A stretch of DNA of 64,000 nucleotides from Cucumis sativus (taxonomy: Eukaryota; Streptophyta; Magnoliopsida; Cucurbitales; Cucurbitaceae): positions 14,019,473 to 14,083,472 of the forward strand of contig NC_026659.2 in NCBI RefSeq assembly GCF_000004075.3. The letters are read 5' to 3'. Made by a program: the position numbers and the translations under genes. The notes under the pieces were generated by a model. The model ran no database searches, was not told where the DNA came from, and saw nothing but the letters and a program-made list of their open reading frames with translations. Positions 52,267 through 61,711 of the stretch are shown here, piece after piece. Each line of letters starts with the position of its first letter. The stretch's first letter is position 1.

Positions 52267-52658
52267 TCACTGATGGTTACTTTCCTTTAACTAAAATTAA
52301 AACAAATATATATGAAAGTTAAATCACAATAATAATAGAAGAGGGTTATTTTTTGTGCATATGTAAATGGGTGGTTTTATGGAAAGAATTCAAAATTTAG
52401 ATAGAGTACCAAATTAACACCTATAATTCGAGTTGAATAGCTTCTTAGTAGTGCATGTACTAATTAATTACAATCACAAGTGTGTATATGGTAAACATTA
52501 TTGCACTCAAATGATCTTAATCTAACAGCCTGTTTGGAATAATACTTTACAAATACAGAAAAGTACTAAAAAGAAAAAAGATGAGCTCTTAATTAGTTAG
52601 TGTTACAAAAGAAGCATTCTTGAATATTTGAAAAGTCACTCCAAACAAATCCGAGCTT

Positions 52659-52880
52659 TTAACCAATATAAGGTGTTTGTATAACTTTGCCAGAAGAATC
52701 AACGAATAGCCAAACACGATTAAATCTAAGATCAGAAGTTATGGCATAATCAAGAGGAACCACTGAAACATAAACCTCTGGCATTTCTTCTTTTATCTTC
52801 TTCTCTGCCTCTTCTGCTGTCAAACTCACTAATGACGGCTATACCTTATTCTTTGGTGTCTCCGGTTGAAATAATTGCAT
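52659..52880 (-). pseudogene. Potato inhibitor I family serine protease inhibitor, captured and broken
   Basis: The minus-strand frame from ATG 52880 to the stop at 52659 has 73 codons, the usual size of this family (about 65-75 residues, no disulfides). After 13 residues the codon expected for the first Trp of the family's W-P-x-L-V motif is TAG (52839-52841). Past it the match is strong: PSLVSLTAEEAEKKIKEEMP, a reactive-loop region reading AITSDLRFNRVW (V/I-T-x-D then N-R-V), and the C-terminus VDSSGKVIQTPYIG. Family members block chymotrypsin- or subtilisin-like proteases and are often wound-induced. Here one nonsense change removes the whole core unless translation starts late; the Met at codon 33 would give a stub without the N-terminal strand. 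It lies wholly inside the CACTA, on the opposite strand to the element's expected genes, so it is most simply a captured host gene. Confidence 0.8.
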
Positions 52881-54333
52881 TAGCTCCTTATAAGATTATG
52901 TGTAATATTTGCGTGTCAATCATTTTTTTAGTACAATAATACATATTCTATAGAAAGTTGCTGCTATAGGGGTTTTAAAAAACTGATATTAACAGGTATA
53001 GGTATTGATCATGGTGCCACATAGTTAGAGAACCACAATCATAATAGTCAGCCTCCATTCTACTTTCTCTTTTTTTCTTTTAGAATATGCCTTCTACTTT
53101 CTTTCGTGAGTAACTATGATTGAATTTTTGTTATATCATATTACTTATTGTAACATTTTTGCAATATATATATGTATAGAAATATATTGATCAATTAGGT
53201 ATAAAGAAATTAGGTATTATGTACACTTCATTTAAATGTAGTTAAAGAAATTATACTTGATAAAATTAACAAGTTATCTTTTAATAGTGTTGTATTTTTT
53301 ACATTTGAATATAGTTGGAATTTGAATGAATTTTTCGTAAAGTTTGAGTATTCTTGTGCATTCTTGTGTTTAATGTGCATATTTTAGTTTGGTTAATTAG
53401 ATTATTGAGAATTTGAAATCTTGAAGTAAGAATAAATTATTCTTTAGTCTTGATATTTAATCGATTTTTTCAAGTTAAAATATGTTTATTTTTCTTAATC
53501 AATTTGTTAATAGGGTTATTGTTATTATGAGTTTACCTAAACTAAGAGAAACTATGGGAGACTCTATGTAAAAAGAAGCTAAAAGGTGTGAAGTTTCATT
53601 CTATTTTTTTCCTTTTTTCTTTCTGTTCTTGAGTATCTTCCTACTTAGATTGTTTAGAAACCTAAAATAAATGGGATATTTAGATGTTAAATACATTTTC
53701 AAAAACTTATGTTTTTTTCTTTGTTGTAGGAACTTTCATGCATTGATTTTCCTTCGCTTGAGACATATTTAGATATAGAGATGTTATGTATCAACGGTCT
53801 TTTTTGTGTAGAGACTACTTTGTTAGTTGAGCATATTTTCTTTTTCATAATCCTATTACTCTTGCTGGTGATGTTCATATTGTTCTCTTTTCTTTTGTTG
53901 GATGTTGATTTTCTTGGTACTTCATATTACCAAATTGGAGATGCATTTGTATGTGAAAAGATAGGACTTGTTCATGGTATGATATTCTTATTTGGTATTC
54001 TTCTATCTTTTATATCAATTTTTTTTATAGATCGATAACTTTAGACATGTTTTTTTTTCTAATATGTGACGACACTTGCATAGTTTAGAAAATTACATTT
54101 TTCCCTCGTAGTTGCATTGTTTTGTTGTTAAACTTGGACTTAATCATAACATTTAATTCTCTACTGATTTGGATTTTTAAGTTTGCTGATTCGATGGATG
54201 GTGATCTTTTAAGTTGCTTCAACTATTTCACAAGCATTGACATGGTATTTTATTTTACTCAGTATATTGTATTCATTTCTTTATGTCAGTTTTTCTCTAT
54301 TACATGTTTAGAATATGTTGAAAAGAATAAATA

Positions 54334-54468
54334 GTACCCTAATGGACTTGAAGGAGATGCAGATTCTGGCGGTGAAGAAGATCATGAAACGGAGGACACT
54401 GATGGTGTGGAAGTGGAACATCTACACATTTCAGATTACCAAGGTTTTGCACTAATATCCGATTGATT
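54334..54468 (+). other. Acidic exon-like frame near the right end of the CACTA
   Basis: The open frame reads YPNGLEGDADSGGEEDHETE and then DGVEVEHLHISDYQGFALIS before TGA at about 54466-54468. A strongly acidic tail in otherwise AT-rich DNA suggests the last exon of the element's own or a captured gene. A preceding hydrophobic frame (53781-54038) is unrecognised and may be chance. Confidence 0.35.
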
Positions 54469-55112
54469 TACTATAGTGATGAAGCTACCAAGCAAGTGAT
54501 TGATATTTGATTAGTGACAAGACTTGTTGTAATTTCGTTATCCACGACAATACCTTGTATTTAGTTTCTTTGTAAAAATATATTACCAAGGTTTAGTTTC
54601 TATTTTACTTGTATTTATCCCTTTGGGAAAATTCGATAGATTTTGTGTACTTAGTTTCTTTGTAAAAATGTTAACTATGTTATTGTTATATATGAAAGTT
54701 CTTATTTATATGTGACTAGTTTTGTGTCAAAATAAAATTATTGAATTACAGGAACAAAAATATAATTGAATTACAATTCTTTTTATAAAAAAATTCATAA
54801 CATACTTGACGGTTTTAAAATGTCATAAACAACTGCATCCTTGACGGTTTTCAATGTCATAAACAATCAATTTCTTGACGGTTATTAAATGTCACGAACA
54901 CTTATACTCTTGACGGTTTTAAACTGTCACAAACATTCATACTCTTGACGGTTTTTAACTGTCATGAACATTTGTATATTTGACGTTTATAAACGTCAAC
55001 GCTCAATATTCTTGACGTTTTTATCAATTGTCAAGAACTTTGGCTCTCTTGACGCTGGCTTCAACGACGGTTTTAAAATCGTCAAGAATAGTGATTCTTG
55101 ACAGTTTAAAAA

Positions 55113-55141
55113 CGTCAAGAGAGCCTGTTTTTGTAGTAGTG
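55113..55141 (-). repeat. Right terminal inverted repeat of the 6.3-kb CACTA
   Basis: 29 bp ending ttgtagtagtg, complementary to 48829-48857 with one difference, followed by the duplicated TTC at 55142-55144. Confidence 0.95.
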
Positions 55142-55144
55142 TTC

Positions 55145-57198
55145 GTTTATTACGTCATTTATTTCCTGTTGCACATTTCTCAATTTACTTTAGTTTTTTC
55201 CTGTTCTCCTTGCTGCTCCACCATTACACGAACCATTTGAATGACAATAATGTAGCTGAGAATGACAATTTTGAATTTATACAAGTTTCACACCCATGTA
55301 CAAAAAAATAGCCAACACTTTAATATGTATACACTATAATACAATTTATAATATTTGTACATCTCCATACAAGTTTCAATAATCCAAATGTACAGAATCT
55401 TAGCCCTTAATCAAAAAATATTTTAAATAGCATTAGAATACATCTAACAAGATTTTCTACAGAAGCATAAACGACCAACCGAGAATGTTCGTCTCTGGAA
55501 ATGTTCTTTGAAAGAAAACTCATGAAGTTGTCGACTCCAGTTGAACCTACAAAGACAACATGAATATAAGCATGCATAACACATACATTTGTGTACCAAC
55601 ATTACCACAACAAAGAAGAAAATGGAGGATTACCATGTAGTAATTTGAATGTAAAAGAACCATTATATATATCAAGAACTTATTTCCTAACCATGTACTT
55701 GATGAGCGTTTGTAGAATTTAATATCAGCAACCAAAAGCTATAAACTAATTCAAGAGCGAGCTTATGTTGTAAAATAACGCCTTAGAATAAATATAATAG
55801 AGGAACGCATGAATTTCAGCACACATGACAAAGTAAACTTTTTAAAGGTAGGAATCCTATATAAAATTCCCTGAACCTTGGAATCGTCTTTGCGTTGTCA
55901 ACAGACCGATCGTCTTCTTCTCATTTGCCACATGGTCAAAAACATTCATTGACAAAGTTTTGCTTATGTTTCAAAATAAACTAAGCTTGGGAAGATCCAC
56001 AAATTGCTTAGGAACAAAGTATTTTTAGTTGCAATGGACTAAACCATTGCATATTCGATATCAATATCGTACGTTTTAAATTATACGTACACTCAATGAG
56101 TAACTAAATCAATGCCTCAACAAAATACAGAACACAAACAAGAACTTCAACACTTGATTCCATGAAATGAAAACAAGCACGTGAGGACTACATTAGGCAA
56201 ACACAGCAAACAACAAGTTGAAAATTAGAGGAAAAAACCTGTGGATTTAAAGTTGCCTTGGAAAGATGGGTAGTTTTGGGTGATTCCTTTGCGTTGCATG
56301 AAAATAAATGGACTTCTCTGCTTGATCTTGATCTTTTGTTGGTATATTTTCTAAATTTCTTTATAAGGGTATATTCAAGAGATGGTATGCTTAGTTTTGT
56401 TTTAGAATTGGCTTATCAAAGATAGTCGGTTGAAGTGGAAATAATAGTTTTTGAGCAAATCCTGTGTTGTGAAGTGATGCAGAGTTCTAGTGTGTTACTC
56501 AAGTAGTAGGATCAGCAATTTTGGTGTGTTGTGAAGTGTGTTACTCAAAGTTGTAGTGAGTTCTAGTGATCTTGATCTTTACGAACTATTTTGGGTGGTC
56601 AAAATGGACCAAAATGGATTGGCTTGTGGTTAAAAAGGAAAGATGAAAACTTAGATGCCTTTGAAGGCTCTCTGTTCAAATTTTCAAAATCTATTATCAG
56701 AGAAGTACAACTACTCAGTTGTCACATCAAATTACCACTCTTGTTTAAGTGTAAGGATGAAGAGAACATTTTTAGCAATTCATAGATGATAGAATACCAG
56801 ATTTTGGAAGACCAGACAAGTGATGGAATGCCTTTGAAGGGTCTATCTGCTACTCTTTCTCTCCAGAATACACATACCAAAAACATACCCCCTCTCACTC
56901 TCCTCTTCTCTATTCATTTTACTCCCCCACTCACTATGGTCCCCCCTCTCTAAACCGTCCCACTCATGGTGGTCCCTCTTCATATTCTGTTATGGGTTGG
57001 AATTGTTTTTCTATTTTCATTGTGTATTGGATCTTGTATTTAGTGTTATGAGATCACAAATTGCAGCATCAATTCAAGCTTTTGGATTAATTTTGAAGTT
57101 TCATTAGCTTTTTCATCTCTTCCTTTGGTGTTTTTCTTTTCTCTTCTGGTTGAAATTTCTCTTCTGTTTTCATGGTGTTCCTTTAAAGGCTTTCGTGA
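55145..57198. other. Flank between CACTA elements, no intact gene
   Basis: The first 40 bp continue the older CACTA-like end. The remainder is moderately AT-rich without a supported frame; 56860-57000 is CT-rich and may be the leader of the zinc-finger fragment that follows. Confidence 0.45.
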
Positions 57199-57470
57199 AT
57201 GGAAGCTAATTTAGGGTCAAGACATGTTTGCAAGCTCTGTAATAAGAGTTTTGCTTGTGGGAGATCCTTGGGATGTCATATGAGTTCTCACTTGACCAAT
57301 AATATAGCTGATAATGATAAGAAACAAATGGCCATTGCAAGAAGAAGTGGAAGAACCAGATTATCATATTACAGATGCCAAACAGAATATGGTAATGAAT
57401 ATCCAATCTGATAATGAAAATGAAGTTCCTAAGAAGAAGAGAAAGAGATCAAGGAGAAGATGAACGTCCA
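57199..57470 (+). pseudogene. C2H2 zinc-finger (ZAT-like) gene fragment, frameshifted
   Basis: From the ATG at 57199 the frame encodes one complete plant C2H2 finger, C-x2-C-x12-H-x3-H (HVCKLCNKSFACGRSLGCHM), at about residues 9-31. Plant ZAT-type fingers here carry (Q/R)xLGGH; this copy has RSLGCH. The frame ends after 70 residues, but another frame just after it continues with a basic block (ENEVPKKKRKRSRRR, about 57415-57460) that has the look of the nuclear-localisation region following the first finger in ZAT proteins. Later fingers and the EAR repressor motif are absent. I read it as a truncated, shifted copy of a ZAT1/4/9-like transcription factor; the function is probably lost. Confidence 0.6.
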
Positions 57471-57659
57471 ACCAAATGGCCACTGCCAATTGAACAACTT
57501 CTTGGGTCGTTCCTAGTCCTTAGAACAAAAAAGCTACGACAATACATGTACGACAATTTGTAATCCTTAGAGTTGAACAATTTGTATTAGACAATCATCG
57601 CAAATAAAGATGAACTATGAATAATCATGCACCAATTCTCTCAAATTATTAAAACGGAT

Positions 57660-57934
57660 AGGAAGATTATAGCAACTACTCAGGTTCATGAACAAAAAAA
57701 GTGCTACACGGAATGAAGGGTTCATGTGAAAACATACATGTATCGTCGTACCATTCATTGTTGGTTTGCGGCAATTTAGGTCTATAGCTTCTTACTTGAA
57801 TGAAGTGCCCAACATTATCCCATGTGTATGACAAAGCTGCCCATATTTTGGAAGACCGCAGTACTGAATTACAAAAACCAATTAGACAGCACAATGCAAA
57901 AACATACATCTCTAATCCTCAATCCATATATTAA
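57660..57934 (-). other. Short unrecognised frame beside the second CACTA
   Basis: The minus strand from about 57909 to 57676 is open (SSKIWAALSYTWDNVGHFIQ, then TNNEWYDDTCMFSHEPF) with a non-random look but no family that I recognise. It is bounded on the right by the CACTA terminus at 57935 and may be the 3' end of an interrupted gene. Confidence 0.3.
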
Positions 57935-58666
57935 CACTACTACAAAAACAGACTCTCTTGACGTTTTTAAACTGTCAAGAGAAGGCTCTCTTGACGGTTT
58001 TAAAACCGTCGTTGAAGCCAACGTCAAGAAAGGCAAAGTTCTTGACGGTTGATTAAACGTCAAGAATAGTGAACGTTGACGTTTTATAAACGTTAAGTAT
58101 ACTTATGTTCATGACGTTTTAGAACCGTCAAGGATGAACTGATTTATGACATTTTAAACCCGTCAAGGATGAACTGATTTATGACATTTTAAACCCGTCA
58201 AGAATTTTAATATTCATGACATTTTAAAACTGTCAAGAATGTAATTGTTCTTGACATTTGTCAACCGTCAAAAATGCAATTGTTCATGATAGTTTAAAAC
58301 CGTCAAGCTTGCAATTGTTCATGACATTTTAAAACCGTCAAACATTTTTTAATTTTTTTTTTTAAAAAGAATTTGTAATTGAATTATGCTGTAATGAAAC
58401 GATGATTGTCCTGTAATTGTCCTGTAATTGTCCAGAAACAGTTTCATAGATATTTCATATTCATCAAATATAGTTTCAAATCTAAAAAATATATAAATAA
58501 AATCATTCACCATATATAATATTCAATTCAAAGACTTTACATATACATAATGAAATAGGCTTTACATTAGATTTCATATAGCATTACATTGACATGAATT
58601 CAAATCAACTTACAAAGTCACAAAACATGCCAGCTATAACAATAATCAAAAGTATATACGAATGAA

Positions 58667-58683
58667 CCCCCCCCCCCCCCCCC
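58667..58683. repeat. Poly-C run of 17 bases
   Basis: Homopolymer just beyond the 3' end of the accessory gene of the CACTA; likely length-variable and error-prone. Confidence 0.9.
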
Positions 58684-58805
58684 TCCTCCATATGAACAAT
58701 TCAAAAGAATTATAGGCTAAAGTTTCTATACATAAAGTTTAAGGTCATAAAGAAGCGGCACAACAAAAAATTTCCTACTTCAGAATCACAAAATATTGGT
58801 CATAA

Positions 58806-61550
58806 TCATATGTAAGAACCCAAAAAGTCAGCTAACTCAACTCGCACCTCGTCTAGTTCTGCCTGTGAGTATGATCTTCGTGTATCAATCTATATCTTAA
58901 ACATGCAAAATAAATTAAATGAATTAACTGACTATACAAATAAACCAATTAACTCACAAAATTAATATAGTTTGATATATAACATACCGCATCGGATATG
59001 ACAATGCTTCCCCTAGTCACAATTTCTCTCAAATACCTCATGACGTAGTATCCACACTTAGTACTCCCGACTTATAGTGGACACTATATAAAAGCAACAA
59101 ATTTGAATAGCAAAGTAATCCTAATTGCTAGTAGTCTACAAAAATATAATAACTTTAAAAGTTGATACTTGCCTTTACTGTTCGCCATAACGTTTGTTTT
59201 CTACTTTTTTTAATGTTCTTTTGTGACTGAAACATCGCTATTGCTCTGTTTTGACAAGATAAGATTGAACAAATAGTTTAAATATTGTGTACATGCATAT
59301 AAGAATCAACACTAAATGAAATACTAGATTAACTTACGTGTCAGTGACGTATCTTATAGTTGACTTCGATGTTGTCCTTAGTGAGTCGAGGTAAAATACT
59401 GTATCATCATACGCATTTATGGCCAGCAGTGCCCAATGACCCCTAATTATACAAAATATTAGTACTAGTTTTTTGCAATGCAAGTAATAAAATAACTTGA
59501 CTTACCTAGGATTAAAAGGAGCAAGAACTATTTCGTTAATCTTTGAGACCATCAATCTACTGCATAAGTTTCGAACTCGAGATTCTTGCGAGTGTCCGGC
59601 AGAGGTGAGGGATGGATCTACAAAGACGTACTGTATATTTTCCTTCGAACCAAGAACAGATGAATACAAGTACCTACAAAATATTATAAACTTGTAAACG
59701 AGATACATAAATTTAGATCTAAAGAAATGAAATTGACTTACGTCATATAGGCCACCAATGTAAATGTTTTGACCTCATTCATGTTACAAAGATCAATGAT
59801 GTCCTCTCGGAGAACAGAAGTCTTTCGACTAACACCAAAAATCCCAACAGGTAGTGGAATAGTGATACTAGAATCTTTCTCCATTATCTTCTCAGCGTAT
59901 CTGAGAATCAACTTCATTCCCATTGGCAAAACTGACGTCGATTCACAGACAACCTCTCTTTCCTTAGGCATTTTTATTAAGGCTCTCTCCTAATTCAAGA
60001 AAAACATTCACTTTCAATACGATTCTCCTAATTCAAGAAAAACATTCACTTTCAATACGATTCTCCTAATTCAAGAATTTGAGTTTATTAGAGGATCGAT
60101 TGCATACCTTAAAGATGTCCAACTCTACTTTGTCGTCATTTACATTTATCTCCTCCACCTCTTTCCCTTCGATTGTATCCATCAACTTACTCTTCCCTTT
60201 GATTATTTTCATCGAGTCACTCTCTTCTAAGATATTTGGCTTCGAACAGCTACCATGTCCAGATAATGGTCTAGACAAGTTTGAGTGGATATGTGCTTCT
60301 AATTCGCTTACACGCCTTCGAAGTTCTTCATTCTCAAGTATAATATTCTCATCCTCACGTTTAGATGTCTTTTTTACAGAATGAAAGTAATTGGTAGGAG
60401 TAACATACCCACCGACCCCACAAACACGACCGTTATGCTCTTTTGTACCCAATGCTTGGGTTAACACATCGTTAGAAGAGTGTCCTTTTTGAGACGATGA
60501 AGACGTATTCATTGAAATCTCATCCTAAAACAAAAACCAATCTACGTTATAGAAATGTGTAAACAAAACCAATTTAGTTCAAATGTTCAATATACAAAAA
60601 GTCTTACAATTTTATGGACAACTTGTTGAACGTCGTCGTTCTCATACTCCCCTTTTTTGTTAACTCGAGCCTTCTTCCACATGATGGCTCGATCCAACTC
60701 TTTTTGGTTTGAACCTTCCTTTTTCTACATTTCAATTCCATAATAAGATTAGAACAACCTTTGATAAAGTTTGATAAACTTAATAAATTAGTTCTTACCA
60801 TTTCCTCGATAAGATTGGCATAACCCTTCCTCGAAATCCTATGGTTATACTTGTTCTTAGATCGTCTATCTTGTTGCAGAAGTCTTTTTTCCTATTTTTC
60901 AAAAATATTGTTAGTGAGAAAGTAACACACAATCTAAACCTTACAAATATATTTGTTATTGAGAAAGTAACATACCTGAAAAGTTTCACACAATCTAGAC
61001 CTTACAAATTCTGCCCAATGATGTTGGTCAATGAATGAATACTTTTCTGGTGGAACTTGTAGGAGTTGTGGTTCATCCTTATGTGGCATAATATATTTTG
61101 TTGTTAGCCAACACTTAAACTAACTAAACGAAATGCCAGCAGTTTGGATAATATTTTTCCTAGATCTTGGATCAATGAAGAATGCGGCCTAAATATTTAA
61201 AAGTGATTAATAAAGTATACATCATGAACATTATTATCAATATAAGCACATTGAAATTATATATATACCTCAACCGTACTAAATATTTTATCTTTCAGCT
61301 CTACCGGCACACTTTTCCACGATGAATATGTGATCGGGACATGATAATGTGTCGCAGATCCTATGAAAGACTTCAACTTTGCTCCATTCTCACCAATGGG
61401 TACTCCGTCTTCATTGTACATCACCACCTTCTTCTCTCCCAAACTTCTAATGCGAGTGACATCGAACATAATAGTTGGTCCTCGTGGTCTACATATCTGC
61501 TTTGGGGTTTCATTTTCAACACCAGCTTCTTCATCACTAAAGTTATCCAT
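58806..61550 (-). pseudogene. CACTA accessory gene: PF03004-type transposase region fused to Ulp1-like C48 protease
   Basis: Multi-exon gene read leftward. 61257-61550 holds the N-terminus (RPRGPTIMFDVTRIRSLGEK). 61000-61190 continues FIDPRSRKNIIQTAGIS, a stop, then FKCWLTTKYIMPHKDEPQLL. 60600-60880 gives a basic block (NKYNHRISRKGYANL). 60066-60512 has NGRVCGVGGYVTPTNYF and a coiled coil. 59738-59971 has VLREDIIDLCNMNEV. 58806-59710 is a Ulp1-like protease: VFVDPSL, NLCSRLM, then GHWALLAINAYDDTVFYLDS with the catalytic His and Asp, and TKCGYYVMRYLREIV with the Cys. In-frame stops lie at 61120-61122 (TAG) and 59072-59074 (TAA), the latter at the position of the conserved Gln six residues before the Cys. 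C48 enzymes cut SUMO or similar tags. This fusion is known in plant CACTA elements, where its task is unsettled. Confidence 0.8.
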
Positions 61551-61711
61551 GTGATGTATGAATCAAAGGCTGCCAATCAAAATGAAGAAACAATTAGCAT
61601 AGTATACAAGTTTTAAACAAAATTAAAAACTGATCAATTAATTGAGATGAATGAGCATAATAAACGAATGGTACTATTAGTTTGAGAACAGTAAAACTAA
61701 ACCTTATAATA

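Larger units (their letters stand above)
48829..55141 (+). mobile_element. Complete non-autonomous CACTA (En/Spm-type) transposon, 6313 bp
   Basis: Both ends are intact: 48829 begins CACTACTACAAAAACATGCT and the right end, read inward from 55141, begins CACTACTACAAAAACAGGCT. The 29-bp inverted repeats differ at one base. The element is flanked by the 3-bp target duplication TTC (48826-48828 and 55142-55144), as CACTA transposases make. Sub-terminal regions (48829-49200, 54790-55141) are dense in cttgacg, cgtcaag and the palindrome-like gacggttttaaaaccgtc. No transposase was found inside, so movement would need a relative such as the element at 57935, whose end is nearly identical over more than 100 bp. 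Inside are a solo LTR, an exon-like frame at 51489-51824, a broken protease-inhibitor gene and an acidic exon-like frame at 54334-54468. By comparison with the 57935 copy, original genes here should read rightward. Confidence 0.93.

Noticed and set aside
53781-54038. 85-residue hydrophobic frame, possible membrane protein
   Set aside because: T-rich DNA readily gives Phe/Leu/Ile-rich frames; no start context, homology or splice support was found.
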